A stretch of DNA of 64,000 nt, taken from Amycolatopsis lurida (GTDB lineage Bacteria > Actinomycetota > Actinomycetes > Mycobacteriales > Pseudonocardiaceae). Below the pieces are notes generated by a model that did no database searches, was not told the origin of the DNA, and saw nothing but the letters and a program-made list of their open reading frames with translations. The stretch is taken from positions 1,922,001-1,986,000 of the forward strand of contig NZ_FNTA01000004.1 of assembly GCF_900105055.1 (NCBI RefSeq), in the 5' to 3' direction. Below, piece by piece: positions 55,421 through 64,000 of the stretch; positions within the stretch are counted from its first letter, which is position 1, and each line of letters starts with the position of its first letter. A program made the position numbers and the translations under genes.

Positions 55421-56973
55421 TGGAACGCGACGTGGCTTGGTGGGCCCAGGCGGTCTTCTACCAGGTCTACGTACGCTCGTTCGCCGATTCGGACGGGGAC
55501 GGCGTCGGTGACCTCGAAGGCATCCGCGGCAAGCTCGGGTACCTGGAGCTGCTCGGGGTCGACGCGCTGTGGCTGACGCCGTTCTACCGGTCCCCCATGG
55601 CCGACCACGGCTACGACATCGCCGACCCGCGCGACGTCGACCCGATGTTCGGCACCCTCGGCGATTTCGACGTCCTGCTGACCGAGGCGCACAAACGCGG
55701 CATCAAGGTCACCGTCGACGTCGTCCCCAACCACACCAGCAACACCCACGCCTGGTTCAAATCGGCGATGGCGGCGCCGCCGGGCAGCCCGGAACGGGAT
55801 CGCTACATCTTCCGTGACGGGCTCGGCCCGCGCGGCGACCAGCCGCCGAACAACTGGGTGAGCGCGTTCGGCGGCCCGGCGTGGACGCGCGTCCCGGACG
55901 GCCAGTGGTACCTGCATCTGTTCTCCCCGCAGCAACCGGACCTGAACTGGACCAACCACGAGGTCGCCGCCGATCTGGAACGGACCCTGCGGTTCTGGCT
56001 GGACCACGGCGTGGACGGTTTCCGCGTCGACGTCGCGCACGGCATGGCGAAACCGCCGGGCCTGCCGGACATGGATCCGCGGGTGAACGCCCTCGGCCCG
56101 AGCGAATTCTACGATCCGCGGTTCGACAACGACCGCGTCCACGAGATCCACCAGATGATCCGCAAGGTGCTCGACGAGTACCCGGGCACCATGGCCGTCG
56201 GCGAGATCTGGGTGACCGACGAGGAGCGCCTCGCGCGCTACCTGCGGCCGGACGAGCTGCATCTGGCGTTCAACTTCCGGCTCGTGCTCACGCATTTCGA
56301 CGCGGACGCGCTGCGGACGGCCATCGAGCGGTCGCTGGCGGTGCCGAAATCCGCCGGGGCGCCCGCCACCTGGACGTTGAGCAACCACGACGTCTGGCGG
56401 CAGGTCAGCCGGTACGGCGACGGTGAACGCGGCGTCCGGCGCGCGCGGGCGATGGCGCTCGTCGAACTCGCGCTGCCCGGGGCGGTCTATCTGTACAACG
56501 GCGAAGAACTCGGGCTCGGCAACGTCGACATCCCGCCCGACGCGGTCGCGGACCCGCGGGCCAAGACCTCCGGCGCCGAGTTCGGCCGGGACGCGGCACG
56601 GGTGCCGCTGCCGTGGGAAGGCGATCTGCCGCCGTTCGGGTTCTCGCGCAATCCGCGCACGTGGCTGCCGATGCCCGCTTCGTGGGCGTCGGTGACCGTG
56701 GAAGCACAGCTGGAGGATCCGGCGTCGACGTTGTCGCTGTACCGGCGGGCGATCGAGATCCGTAAGTCGCACAAGGCTTTCCGCGGCGACGACCTCGAGT
56801 GGTACGGCGCGCCCGCGGGGTGTTTCGCGTTCCGGCGGCGTGGCGGCGGGCTGGTGTGCGCGCTGAACACGTCGGCGAGCCCGATCGCGCTGCCGCCCGG
56901 TGAGGTGCTGCTGTCGAGTGTTCCGCTGGTGGACGGGAAGCTGCCGCCGGACGCGGCCGCCTGGCTCGTCTGA
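55420..56973 (+). CDS. GH13 alpha-glucosidase (oligo-1,6-glucosidase/trehalose-type)
   Basis: 517 residues. The (beta/alpha)8 barrel shows all GH13 regions: DVVPNHTS, DGFRVDVAHG (nucleophile Asp204), AVGEIW (acid/base Glu262) and LSNHDVWR (Asp324). The N terminus WWAQAVFYQVYVRSFADSDGDGVGD-type is typical of exo-alpha-glucosidases. It hydrolyses alpha-1,4 or alpha-1,6 gluco-oligosaccharides in the cytosol; no signal peptide. The ATG shares its first base with the GlbO stop, indicating coupled translation. A hairpin spans its own stop codon. Confidence 0.93.
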   Translation: MERDVAWWAQAVFYQVYVRSFADSDGDGVGDLEGIRGKLGYLELLGVDALWLTPFYRSPMADHGYDIADPRDVDPMFGTLGDFDVLLTEAHKRGIKVTVDVVPNHTSNTHAWFKSAMAAPPGSPERDRYIFRDGLGPRGDQPPNNWVSAFGGPAWTRVPDGQWYLHLFSPQQPDLNWTNHEVAADLERTLRFWLDHGVDGFRVDVAHGMAKPPGLPDMDPRVNALGPSEFYDPRFDNDRVHEIHQMIRKVLDEYPGTMAVGEIWVTDEERLARYLRPDELHLAFNFRLVLTHFDADALRTAIERSLAVPKSAGAPATWTLSNHDVWRQVSRYGDGERGVRRARAMALVELALPGAVYLYNGEELGLGNVDIPPDAVADPRAKTSGAEFGRDAARVPLPWEGDLPPFGFSRNPRTWLPMPASWASVTVEAQLEDPASTLSLYRRAIEIRKSHKAFRGDDLEWYGAPAGCFAFRRRGGGLVCALNTSASPIALPPGEVLLSSVPLVDGKLPPDAAAWLV

Positions 56974-56986
56974 ACCAGGCGGCCGC
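56953..56986. terminator. hairpin spanning the GH13 stop codon
   Basis: Perfect 12-bp arms (56953-56964 and 56975-56986), 10-nt loop containing the TGA at 56971-56973. It lies between convergent genes (next stop at 56994), so it could end transcription from both sides. Confidence 0.6.
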
Positions 56987-56993
56987 TACCGGA

Positions 56994-58454
56994 CTACTTG
57001 TTGAAGCCCGGGTGCAGCTTGTACTGCGTCTGGGCGTTGAACTCGTTCTGCCGGACGAGCTTCGCCGGGAAGGTCCGCCAGTCGTTGAGGTCCAGGACGT
57101 CCAGGCCCTTCACGATGTCGGACGAGTAGATGTGGCCGTTGTACCAGTACGCGGACCACGTCCCACCGCCGACGAGCTTCTCGTTCGAGAGCGGGCCACG
57201 CTCCCAGAACGCGATCTCCTTCGGGTTCTTCGCGTCGGTGAAGTCCCACACCGAGACGCCGCCCTGGTACCAGGACTGGACCATGATGTCCTTGCCCGGC
57301 ACCGGGATCAGCGAGCCGTTGTGCGCCACGCAGTTCTCGGTCTCGGACTGCAGACGCGGGATCTTGTAGTAGCTGACGAACTCCAGCTTGCGGTCGTCGC
57401 CGCGGCCGGTGATCTGGTAGATGCCGTTGGCGCCGCGGGTGGAGCCGAACTTCTCCAGGCAGGTCGCCATCCCGCCGCCGCCGAGCTCGTCGGTGAAGAC
57501 GATCTTGGTGGCGTCGTTGTTGAAGGTGGCGCTGTGCCAGAACGCGAAGTTCACGTTGTCCTGCACGCGGTTGAGCACCCGCGGCTTGAGCCGGTCGGAG
57601 ATGTCGAGGAGGACACCGTCACCCATGCAGGCACCGGCCATCAGGTCCTTCTCCGGCAGCGCCGTCAGGTCATGGCAGCCGGTGGTCGGCGACCGGCGGG
57701 TGCCGTCGGGGTTGGTGCCGCCGGGGTTGCCGCCGCCTTCGGTGGCCGGGAACAGCACCGGGGTCGCGACGAGCGCGGCCTTCGCCGGGTCTTTCACGGG
57801 GACCTTGATGATCGACAGCTTGTCGTGCGGCGGCTGGCAGTCGGGCAGGTTGGCCGCCGGCGCGTACGACGAGACGTAGATGTAGACGTCCTTGCCGCGC
57901 TTGTCCGGCACCAGGGTGTTGGTGTGCGAACCACAGTCCGTCTCGATCGCCGCGACGTACTTGGGCGCCGCGAGGTTCGAGATGTCGAAGATCTTGATGC
58001 CCTCCCACGACGACTTGTCCGAGGCGGGCTTCGAGACGCTGTTGCACGAGTTGTCGCTGCGCGACGCGTCGGTCGACAGGAAGAGCAGGTCGCCGGAGAT
58101 CGACACGTCGTTCTGCCCGCCAGGGCACAGGACCTGGCTGACGATCTTCGGGCGGTACGGGTTACGGACGTCGTAGACGTTGAAACCGTCGTAGGTGCCG
58201 ACGATCGCGTGCCCCTTGGTGAACGCGATGTCGGTGCCGGTCGAGTCCTTGGTGAACGGTCCCTGCTGCGGGACGTTCGCGATCGACCGGAGGTTGGGGC
58301 TGTGGACGATCTCGTCCACGCCCGGAATCGCGGTCGCCGACGGTTCGGCGATGACGGCCGGCGCGGCGAGCGCGCTGGAGGTCCCGAGGGCGGCGACTGC
58401 GGCCGCCGACACGAAGACCCTGGTCAAGCGGCGTTTCAGCCCAGGCTGCAGCAC
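56994..58454 (-). CDS. secreted LVIVD-repeat beta-propeller protein
   Basis: 486 residues with a Sec signal peptide (about 1-35, ending near SSALAAPA). Repeated segments such as GHAIVGTYDGFNVYDVRNPYRPKIV-type and GIKIFDISNLAAPKYVAAI are LVIVD blades, alternating aromatic-hydrophobic strands with D-I/V-x-N-P turns. Four or more Cys suggest disulfides. It is extracellular and the ligand is unknown. The GTG start at 58454 has GAAGGAGAGCC upstream. It is divergent from the DUF305 lipoprotein; such pairs recur in actinobacteria, so the two may act together. Confidence 0.88.
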   Translation of the reverse strand: MLQPGLKRRLTRVFVSAAAVAALGTSSALAAPAVIAEPSATAIPGVDEIVHSPNLRSIANVPQQGPFTKDSTGTDIAFTKGHAIVGTYDGFNVYDVRNPYRPKIVSQVLCPGGQNDVSISGDLLFLSTDASRSDNSCNSVSKPASDKSSWEGIKIFDISNLAAPKYVAAIETDCGSHTNTLVPDKRGKDVYIYVSSYAPAANLPDCQPPHDKLSIIKVPVKDPAKAALVATPVLFPATEGGGNPGGTNPDGTRRSPTTGCHDLTALPEKDLMAGACMGDGVLLDISDRLKPRVLNRVQDNVNFAFWHSATFNNDATKIVFTDELGGGGMATCLEKFGSTRGANGIYQITGRGDDRKLEFVSYYKIPRLQSETENCVAHNGSLIPVPGKDIMVQSWYQGGVSVWDFTDAKNPKEIAFWERGPLSNEKLVGGGTWSAYWYNGHIYSSDIVKGLDVLDLNDWRTFPAKLVRQNEFNAQTQYKLHPGFNK

Positions 58455-58541
58455 GATATGGCTCTCCTTCCACCCAGCTTTACGCGCACCTTATTCCTTA
58501 TTTAGGCTCAACAGATACCGACCAACGGAGGAACTCCCGGG

Positions 58542-59183
58542 ATGAGAAAAAGTTTGACATCGGCACTGGTCGCCGCTGCTTTCGTAGTCTCGGGCTGCAC
58601 CGGCGACGAAACTCCGGCGCAACCGGCCCAAAGTGCTCCGGTGATCGTGCCCGGAAAGCCCGGGGAGCAGGCGAGCACCGGTTCCCCCGGCCCGGTGAAC
58701 CGCGATCAGCCCAACGAGGCCGACGTCGAGTACATGACGATGATGATCCCGCACCACCAGCAGGCGAAGGTGATGACGGATCTGGTGCTGGGCAAGACGG
58801 CGAACGAGCAGATCCGGGCGATCGCCGGGCGGATCTCGGTCGCGCAGGACGGCGAGGTCGCGATGATGAAGACCTGGCTGTCCGACCGCGGCAAGCCGGT
58901 GCCGGGCGACGGGCACGCGGGTCACGGTGGCGGGCACGATCACGCGCTCATGCCGGGCATGGCGACCGAGGCCCAGCTGGCGGATCTGCGCGCGGCGAAC
59001 GGGGTGGCGTTCGAAAAGCTGTTCCTCGACCTGATGATCGCGCACCACCAGGGCGCGCTGACCATGGCCGAAGCCCAGCTCGGCAAGGGTGTGGAGGTCA
59101 AGGCGCAGGAGATGGCGCAGGAGGTCATCACCGGCCAGTCCGCCGAGATCGAGCGGATGAAGACCATGCGCTCGAAGCTCTAG
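58542..59183 (+). CDS. DUF305 His-rich lipoprotein
   Basis: 213 residues. A lipobox FVVSGC places the lipid on Cys19. Two DUF305 halves carry MIPHHQQAKVM and MIAHHQGALTMAEAQL, ferritin-like four-helix motifs, and between them lies a His/Gly-rich loop (GHAGHGGGHDHALMPGM). The many His and Met residues suggest copper or other metal binding at the outer membrane face. ACGGAGGAACTCCCGGG precedes the ATG. Its last 4 bases overlap the convergent gene at 59180. Confidence 0.9.
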   Translation: MRKSLTSALVAAAFVVSGCTGDETPAQPAQSAPVIVPGKPGEQASTGSPGPVNRDQPNEADVEYMTMMIPHHQQAKVMTDLVLGKTANEQIRAIAGRISVAQDGEVAMMKTWLSDRGKPVPGDGHAGHGGGHDHALMPGMATEAQLADLRAANGVAFEKLFLDLMIAHHQGALTMAEAQLGKGVEVKAQEMAQEVITGQSAEIERMKTMRSKL

Positions 59184-59455
59184 GCCTCGCCGGAGCCCAT
59201 ATCGCCGAACCCGGAGTCGTCTGAGTCGTCGAGAGTGCCCGAGACGATCCAGGTCGCCAGCGCGGCGGCCTGGACATAGGGCGCCGCCTTCGCCGCGGCC
59301 CGTCCGGCGGATTTGGCGCGGCCCCACTTCTCCGGGCGTTCGGCGCGTTCCGGCGCCTCCTCACCCGGCGGGCGCTCGGTCCGCCACGGGGTCTCCTCCG
59401 GCCGGACCTCGGCGAGGAAATCCGCCGTCGGGTCTTCCCCGTCCTTGTCGCTCAT
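59180..59455 (-). CDS. unrecognised small acidic protein
   Basis: 91 residues starting at the ATG at 59455 (MSDKDGEDPTADF). The N-terminal half is acidic and Pro-rich, then comes a basic stretch (KWGRAKSAGRAAAKAAPYV), a short hydrophobic segment (QAAALATWIVSG) and an Asp/Ser/Gly tail. Not recognised. The end overlaps the convergent DUF305 stop by 4 bases. Confidence 0.65.
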   Translation of the reverse strand: MSDKDGEDPTADFLAEVRPEETPWRTERPPGEEAPERAERPEKWGRAKSAGRAAAKAAPYVQAAALATWIVSGTLDDSDDSGFGDMGSGEA

Positions 59456-59518
59456 GGAGACAGCCTGACACCGCGGGCGGCCGGAAGCCACCCGCGGCGC
59501 TCAGCGGTAAGAAAGCCG

Positions 59519-60154
59519 TCAGAACAGCAGCGGCAGGAGCGCGTGACGGCGCTTGAGGACCGCGCCGTACCGCGCGTCGATGCGCATCCACGAATCCGTC
59601 GCGGTCACCCGGACGACGTCGCCGTCGATCGACGAGTCCACGAAACCCATCCCCGACAGCGCGAACAGGCACCGCATCTGGACCTTGATCTCCAGCTCGT
59701 TGCCCGAGACGGTGAGCACCGCCTGGTCCATCAGCGAGGCGGGCGGGTTGCCGTGCGGGCCGACGTTGTCGCGGGCCAGCGTGACACCCCGATCGGCCAG
59801 CTCCGAGATCACCGTCGCCGGCAGTTCGTCCACCAGCTGCCAGCGTCCCGGTGCGGGCAGCTCGGAATGCCACAGCAGGTCACGGGCCGGGCCCGGATCC
59901 ATCCGCTCACCACCGGCGACGGTCAGCGCGGCGAGCAGCTCGTTCCCGGACACGGTGACGTCCGACGGCGTGATCTCGCCGGCGACCGCCCTGGTGGCGA
60001 GGACCTCGAACGGAGTCGTGCTCCACGCCTCGACGACACCGTCACCGCGCTGCCGCAACCGCACCAGGGTGTTCTGGTCGAGCCGGACCGCCCTGGCCAC
60101 GAACGCGCCGAGCGTTTCGCGGTCGCCCGCGTCCGGGATGACTAGTTCAGGCAT
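59519..60154 (-). CDS. unrecognised conserved-type soluble protein
   Basis: 211 residues starting MPELVIPDAGDRETL. No membrane segment and no catalytic motif that I recognise. Two similar halves are suggested by TPSDVTVSGNELLAAL and AVLTVSGNELEIKVQM. It overlaps the thioesterase gene by 8 bases and lies downstream of NAD-GDH in the same direction, so it is probably the third gene of that operon. Confidence 0.75.
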   Translation of the reverse strand: MPELVIPDAGDRETLGAFVARAVRLDQNTLVRLRQRGDGVVEAWSTTPFEVLATRAVAGEITPSDVTVSGNELLAALTVAGGERMDPGPARDLLWHSELPAPGRWQLVDELPATVISELADRGVTLARDNVGPHGNPPASLMDQAVLTVSGNELEIKVQMRCLFALSGMGFVDSSIDGDVVRVTATDSWMRIDARYGAVLKRRHALLPLLF

Positions 60155-60566
60155 CCGCGAACCCCTTCTCCAGGAAGGCACGTTCGTCCTCGGTCAGCCG
60201 CCGGGGCCGCTCCGACGCGGTGTCGAACGGCGCGAGCACCGTCTCCGCGGTGACCGCGACCTTGTCGGCCTCGGCCGGGCCGTCGTGCACCCGGTAACCG
60301 AGGGTGAAGCTGGCGTGCTTCAAGTCCTTCAACGAGATCTCCACCCGGATGTCCTGATCGGACACCACGATCGGCGAACGGTAATGGACGGCCAGCTTCA
60401 CCACCACGATGCCCTTGGGCAGTTCGGTGAGCCCCGCGCGGACGGCGTCCCCGAACAGCAGGGGGATCCGTGCCTCTTCGAGCAGGGTCACCAGATTCGC
60501 GTGGTTGACGTGCCCGTAGACGTCCATATCCGACCAGCGCGGCCGGATCAGGGAAATGTAGCTCAC
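60147..60566 (-). CDS. hotdog-fold acyl-CoA thioesterase (4HBT type)
   Basis: 139 residues. The 4-hydroxybenzoyl-CoA thioesterase pattern RWSDMDVYGHVNHANLVTLLEEAR carries the catalytic Asp. Strands IVVVKLAVHYRSPIVVSDQDIRVEIS complete the hotdog. It hydrolyses an acyl-CoA of unknown chain. The GTG start at 60566 overlaps the NAD-GDH stop by 1 base (TAGTG), and its end overlaps the next gene by 8 bases, so three genes are coupled. Confidence 0.92.
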   Translation of the reverse strand: MSYISLIRPRWSDMDVYGHVNHANLVTLLEEARIPLLFGDAVRAGLTELPKGIVVVKLAVHYRSPIVVSDQDIRVEISLKDLKHASFTLGYRVHDGPAEADKVAVTAETVLAPFDTASERPRRLTEDERAFLEKGFADA

Positions 60567-63500
60567 TACCTCACCGTGCTCCGGATCTGCCTCGCCGCCA
60601 CCGACAGCGTCGCCAGGTCGAGCTTGCCGAACTGGCTGATCTCGTCCAGCGCGACGCGGGCCCGCTGCAACCGCGAAGCGTTCGTCTTCTCCCAGTGGGC
60701 GATCTTCTCGTCCGGGTCCGTACCCGAATCGCTGTGCCGCAAGGCGTCCAGCGTGATCGTCCGCAGGGAACCGTAGACGTCGTCCCGCAGCGCCAGCCGG
60801 GCGAGCGCGTGCCAGCGGTTTCCGCGTTCGAGACCGCTGATCGACGTCAGCATCTTGTCGATGCCGAGGTGGTCGGACAGCGCGTAGTACAGGCCCGCGG
60901 TCTCCGCCGGGGTGTGCACCGCGTCGATCCCCGCCTGCTGCTCGGCCAGCTCCGCGACGTCGGTGACGTCGAGCAGGCCGTAGGTGTGCAGCAGCAGCGC
61001 CACCCGTCCGGCGAGTTCGGCCGGGACGCCCTTCTCGATCAGCCGCTCGGTGTTCGCGTCCACCGAAGCGCACTCGACACCGCGAAGCAGCTCGTGCGCC
61101 CGCGGGGCCAGCTCGCCGACGACGCGGCCGAACCGGTTGATCTCGGCGAGCGGGGCCAGCGGCTGCGGCCGGTTGGTGAGGAACCAGCGGGCGGCCCGGT
61201 CGAGCAGCCTGCGGGTCTCCAGCATCATCTCGTCCGCGACCTCGGTCGGCACGACGTTGTCCAGCGCGTCGATCTGGGCCCACAGCGACGGCAGGTCGTA
61301 GACGTGGGTGACCACGGCGTACGCGCGGACGGCGTCGGTCGCCGTCGCGTTCATCTCCTCCATCAGGCGGAAGACGTACGAGATCCCGGCGCCGTCGACG
61401 ACCTCGTTGGCCACCATCGTCGTGATGATCTCGCGCTTCAGCGGGTGCTGGAAGATCGCGTCACCGAAGCGCTCCCGAAGCGGCTTCGGGAAGTACTCGG
61501 GCAGCCGACGCGAGAACACCTCGGAGTCCGGCAGCTCGCTCGCCAGCAGCTCGTCCTTCAGGTCGAGCTTGACATGCGCGAGCAGCGTCGCCAGCTCCGG
61601 CGACGTGAGCCCTTCGCCCGCCTTCTCCAGCGCGCGGAACTCCGCCGAACTCGGCAGCGCTTCGAGCTTGCGGTCGAAGGCCCCCTTCGCGACCAGTGCC
61701 GCGACGAGCCGCTGGTGCACCGAGACCATCGGGCCGGCGTGCGCCCGGCTGACCCCTAGCACGGCGTTCTGCCGGTAGTTGTCGGCCAGCACCAGCTCGC
61801 CGACCTCGTCGGTCATCTGCTCCAGCAGTTCGTTGCGCTGCTCGGCGTCCAGCGATCCGGTCGAGATCAGGTGGTCCAGCAGGATCTTGATGTTGACCTC
61901 ATGGTCCGAGCAGTCGACGCCCGCCGAGTTGTCGAGCGCGTCGGTGTTGATCTTGCCGCCCGCACGGGCGAACTCGATCCGGCCGAGCTGCGTGAGGCCC
62001 AGGTTCCCGCCCTCGCCGACGACCTTCACCCGGAGCTGGTTGCCGTTGACGCGCAGGGCGTCGTTGGCCTTGTCGCCCGCGTCCGCGTGGGACTCGTTCT
62101 CGGCCTTGACGTAGGTGCCGATGCCGCCGTTCCACAGCAGCTCGACCGGCGCCAGCAGGATCGCCTGCATGAGGTCGTTCGGCGCCAGTTTCGTGACGTC
62201 CTCGCCGAGGCCGAGCGCCTCGCGGACCTGAGGGCTGATCGGGATCGTCTTCGCCGACCGCGAATAGACCCCGCCGCCCTCGCTGATCAGCGCGCGGTCG
62301 TAGTCCTCCCACGACGACCGCGGCAGGTCGAACAGCCTGCGCCGCTCGGCGAACGAGGTCGCCGAATCCGGGTTCGGGTCGAGGAAGATGTGCATGTGGT
62401 TGAAGGCGGCCACGAGCCGGATGTGCTCCGAGAGCAGCATGCCGTTGCCGAAGACGTCACCCATCATGTCGCCGATGCCGACGACGGTGAAGTCCTCGGT
62501 CTGGGTGTCCTTGCCCAGCTCGCGGAAGTTGCGTTTGACGCTCTCCCAAGCACCCTTCGCGGTGATGCCCATGGCCTTGTGGTCGTACCCGACCGAGCCA
62601 CCGGACGCGAAGGCGTCACCGAGCCAGAACCCGTAGTTCGCCGAGACCTCGTTCGCGATGTCGGAGAACTTCGCGGTCCCCTTGTCCGCCGCGACCACGA
62701 GGTAGCTGTCGTCGCCGTCGTGGCGGACCACCCGCGGCGCCGGGACGGTCCTGCCCTCGACGCGGTTGTCGGTCACGTCCAGCAGGCCGGAGATGAACAT
62801 CCGGTAGCAGGCGATGCCCTCGTTCAGCTGGGCGTCGCGGTCCAGGCCGGGGTCGCCGGTGGCCGTCGGCGGGCGCTTCACGACGAAGCCGCCCTTCGCG
62901 CCGACAGGCACGATGACCGCGTTCTTGACCGCCTGCGCCTTGACCAGGCCGAGGATCTCCGTGCGGAAGTCCTCCCGGCGGTCGGACCACCGCAGGCCAC
63001 CACGCGCGACGTCGCCGAAGCGCAGGTGCACACCCTCGATCCGCGGCGAGTACACGAAGATCTCGTACTTCGGCCGTGGCTCGGGCAGCTCGGGCACCGC
63101 GCTCGGGTCGAGCTTGAGCGCGAGATACTGGCGGGAGTTCCCGTCCTCGTCGGTGACGTGGTAGTTCGTGCGCAGCGTGGCGAGGATGACCGACATCAGC
63201 CGCCGCAGGATCCGGTCTTCGTCGAGGCTCGTCACCTCGTCGACCAGCTTGCCGATCTCGGTGGTGAGCTGGTCGGCCTGGGACGCGCGGGCCTCGTCGC
63301 CGAGCGCGAGGTCGAAACGGGTCTCGAACAGCCGCACCAGCGCGGTGGCGATGTCGGTGTGCGCGAGGACGGTGTTCTCGATGTACTCCTGCGAGAACGG
63401 GATCTTCGTCTGGCGCAGATACCGCGAGTAGGCCCGCAGGATGGCCGCCTGGCGCCAGGTGAGCCCGGCGCGCAGGACGAGGCCGTTGAAGCCGTCGACC

Positions 63501-64000
63501 TCGCAGTCGCCGCGCCAGGCGGCGTGGAAGGCGTCCTGGAAGCGGGTGCGGAGGTCGCTGTCCGCGTGGTCGAGGACCTGCGGGTCGATGCGCAGGCCGA
63601 AGTCGTAGATCCACGACCGGCCGCCGTCCTCGCGGCGCAGTTCGTACGGCCGTTCGTCGACGACCTCGACGCCCATCCGCTGCAGGACCGGGAGCACCTG
63701 TGAGAGGGTGACGCCCTCACCGCGCAGGTACAGCTTGAAGCGCCGCTCCCCCGCCTCCGCGTCGGCGGGCAGGTAGAACGACATCGACAGGTCGCCTTCG
63801 TCGGTCAGCGACTCCAGGGCACGGAGGTCCGCGAGCGCTTCGAGCGCGGTGAAGTCCTCCTTGTAGCCCTCGGGGAACACCGCGGCGAACCGCTGCCCCT
63901 GCTCGCCGGCGGACTCTTCGCCCATCAGGCCGAGCGCGGCGCCGCTGTCCCCGGCGCGCCCGCGGCGTTCGGCGAGGATCGCCTCGACCATCCGGTCGTC
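60566..64000 (-). CDS. gdhB: NAD-specific glutamate dehydrogenase, large class (5' end outside window)
   Basis: At least the C-terminal 1141 residues of the large (about 180 kDa) Bac_GDH type; the start lies beyond the right edge. The catalytic core is clear: [26 protein letters not shown] segment, [15 protein letters not shown] (catalytic Lys region), [16 protein letters not shown] and a Rossmann part with [12 protein letters not shown]. Long helical terminal regions are usual for the class. It deaminates glutamate to 2-oxoglutarate with NAD, mainly in amino-acid catabolism. It leads a tight operon with a thioesterase and an unknown protein. Confidence 0.95.
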   Translation of the reverse strand, partial: DDRMVEAILAERRGRAGDSGAALGLMGEESAGEQGQRFAAVFPEGYKEDFTALEALADLRALESLTDEGDLSMSFYLPADAEAGERRFKLYLRGEGVTLSQVLPVLQRMGVEVVDERPYELRREDGGRSWIYDFGLRIDPQVLDHADSDLRTRFQDAFHAAWRGDCEVDGFNGLVLRAGLTWRQAAILRAYSRYLRQTKIPFSQEYIENTVLAHTDIATALVRLFETRFDLALGDEARASQADQLTTEIGKLVDEVTSLDEDRILRRLMSVILATLRTNYHVTDEDGNSRQYLALKLDPSAVPELPEPRPKYEIFVYSPRIEGVHLRFGDVARGGLRWSDRREDFRTEILGLVKAQAVKNAVIVPVGAKGGFVVKRPPTATGDPGLDRDAQLNEGIACYRMFISGLLDVTDNRVEGRTVPAPRVVRHDGDDSYLVVAADKGTAKFSDIANEVSANYGFWLGDAFASGGSVGYDHKAMGITAKGAWESVKRNFRELGKDTQTEDFTVVGIGDMMGDVFGNGMLLSEHIRLVAAFNHMHIFLDPNPDSATSFAERRRLFDLPRSSWEDYDRALISEGGGVYSRSAKTIPISPQVREALGLGEDVTKLAPNDLMQAILLAPVELLWNGGIGTYVKAENESHADAGDKANDALRVNGNQLRVKVVGEGGNLGLTQLGRIEFARAGGKINTDALDNSAGVDCSDHEVNIKILLDHLISTGSLDAEQRNELLEQMTDEVGELVLADNYRQNAVLGVSRAHAGPMVSVHQRLVAALVAKGAFDRKLEALPSSAEFRALEKAGEGLTSPELATLLAHVKLDLKDELLASELPDSEVFSRRLPEYFPKPLRERFGDAIFQHPLKREIITTMVANEVVDGAGISYVFRLMEEMNATATDAVRAYAVVTHVYDLPSLWAQIDALDNVVPTEVADEMMLETRRLLDRAARWFLTNRPQPLAPLAEINRFGRVVGELAPRAHELLRGVECASVDANTERLIEKGVPAELAGRVALLLHTYGLLDVTDVAELAEQQAGIDAVHTPAETAGLYYALSDHLGIDKMLTSISGLERGNRWHALARLALRDDVYGSLRTITLDALRHSDSGTDPDEKIAHWEKTNASRLQRARVALDEISQFGKLDLATLSVAARQIRSTVR

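Noticed and set aside
60695..63703. Long plus-strand frames opposite NAD-glutamate dehydrogenase
   Set aside because: Antisense shadows of a strongly conserved enzyme; no family match or ribosome site.

Overview
The window is 64 kb of high-GC actinomycete chromosome, most likely from Pseudonocardiaceae (Amycolatopsis-like). This rests on the clpP2-clpP1-tig block, frequent GTG starts, a mycothiol-type DsbA/nitroreductase homologue, F420-type LLM oxidoreductases, a group II truncated haemoglobin, the large NAD-glutamate dehydrogenase, and several families of long intergenic palindromes. No insertion sequence, prophage, CRISPR array or rRNA is visible. Two tRNA genes (Gly-TCC and Pro-TGG) stand back to back near 34.2 kb. 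Species-level assignment is inference.

Layout. 0-2.6 kb (minus): protein quality control, with clpP2 (cut by the window edge), clpP1 and trigger factor. 3.1-5.2 kb: a fused desaturase/hydroxylase-reductase-ferredoxin. 5.4-12 kb: an apparent operon of an orphan sensor kinase, two paralogous GT39-type membrane glycosyltransferases and a GT2-GtrA fusion between them. 12-19 kb: an unknown protein, a PP2C phosphatase, DUF2127, an amidohydrolase, a divergent MarR/MFS pair and an aldo-keto reductase. 19-28.6 kb: M48 peptidase, SAV2177-type methyltransferase, secreted beta-propeller, Ser/Thr kinase, DJ-1/PfpI protein, topoisomerase IB and a PAS-GAF-SpoIIE phosphatase. 28.7-33.4 kb: a giant soluble poly-HAMP hybrid kinase. 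35-41.2 kb: a tightly overlapped ROK/ABC/LLM/TauD organosulfur-type operon. 41.2-48.8 kb: an ECF sigma factor with a C-terminal extension, an F420-oxidoreductase/ketosteroid-isomerase-like operon under a KstR-like operator, Nei-type glycosylase, RpiB, a ComB-like phosphatase, a metallo-hydrolase and a DsbA-like protein. 49-64 kb: PepN, DUF5130, a hexapeptide-repeat protein, HNH nuclease, MscS, GlbO-GH13, an LVIVD/DUF305 pair, a thioesterase and NAD-GDH (cut by the right edge).

The strongest candidate for something undescribed is the 111-residue protein at 52657-52992. It has a 25-residue leader-like N terminus followed by thirteen perfect GTRVTx hexapeptides. The DNA of these repeats has diverged only at wobble positions, so selection appears to hold the peptide sequence. 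Other points of note are the KstR-type operator in front of a steroid-like gene pair, the self-sufficient desaturase fusion, the eight-fold 92-residue HAMP repeat, three families of dispersed intergenic palindromes (one with a compensatory base-pair change), and an interleaved double inverted repeat at 5.25-5.36 kb.

Many genes overlap by 1-4 bases (GTGA/ATGA junctions), and several convergent pairs overlap at their stop codons. Intergenic space is therefore short, and most of it is occupied by hairpins.
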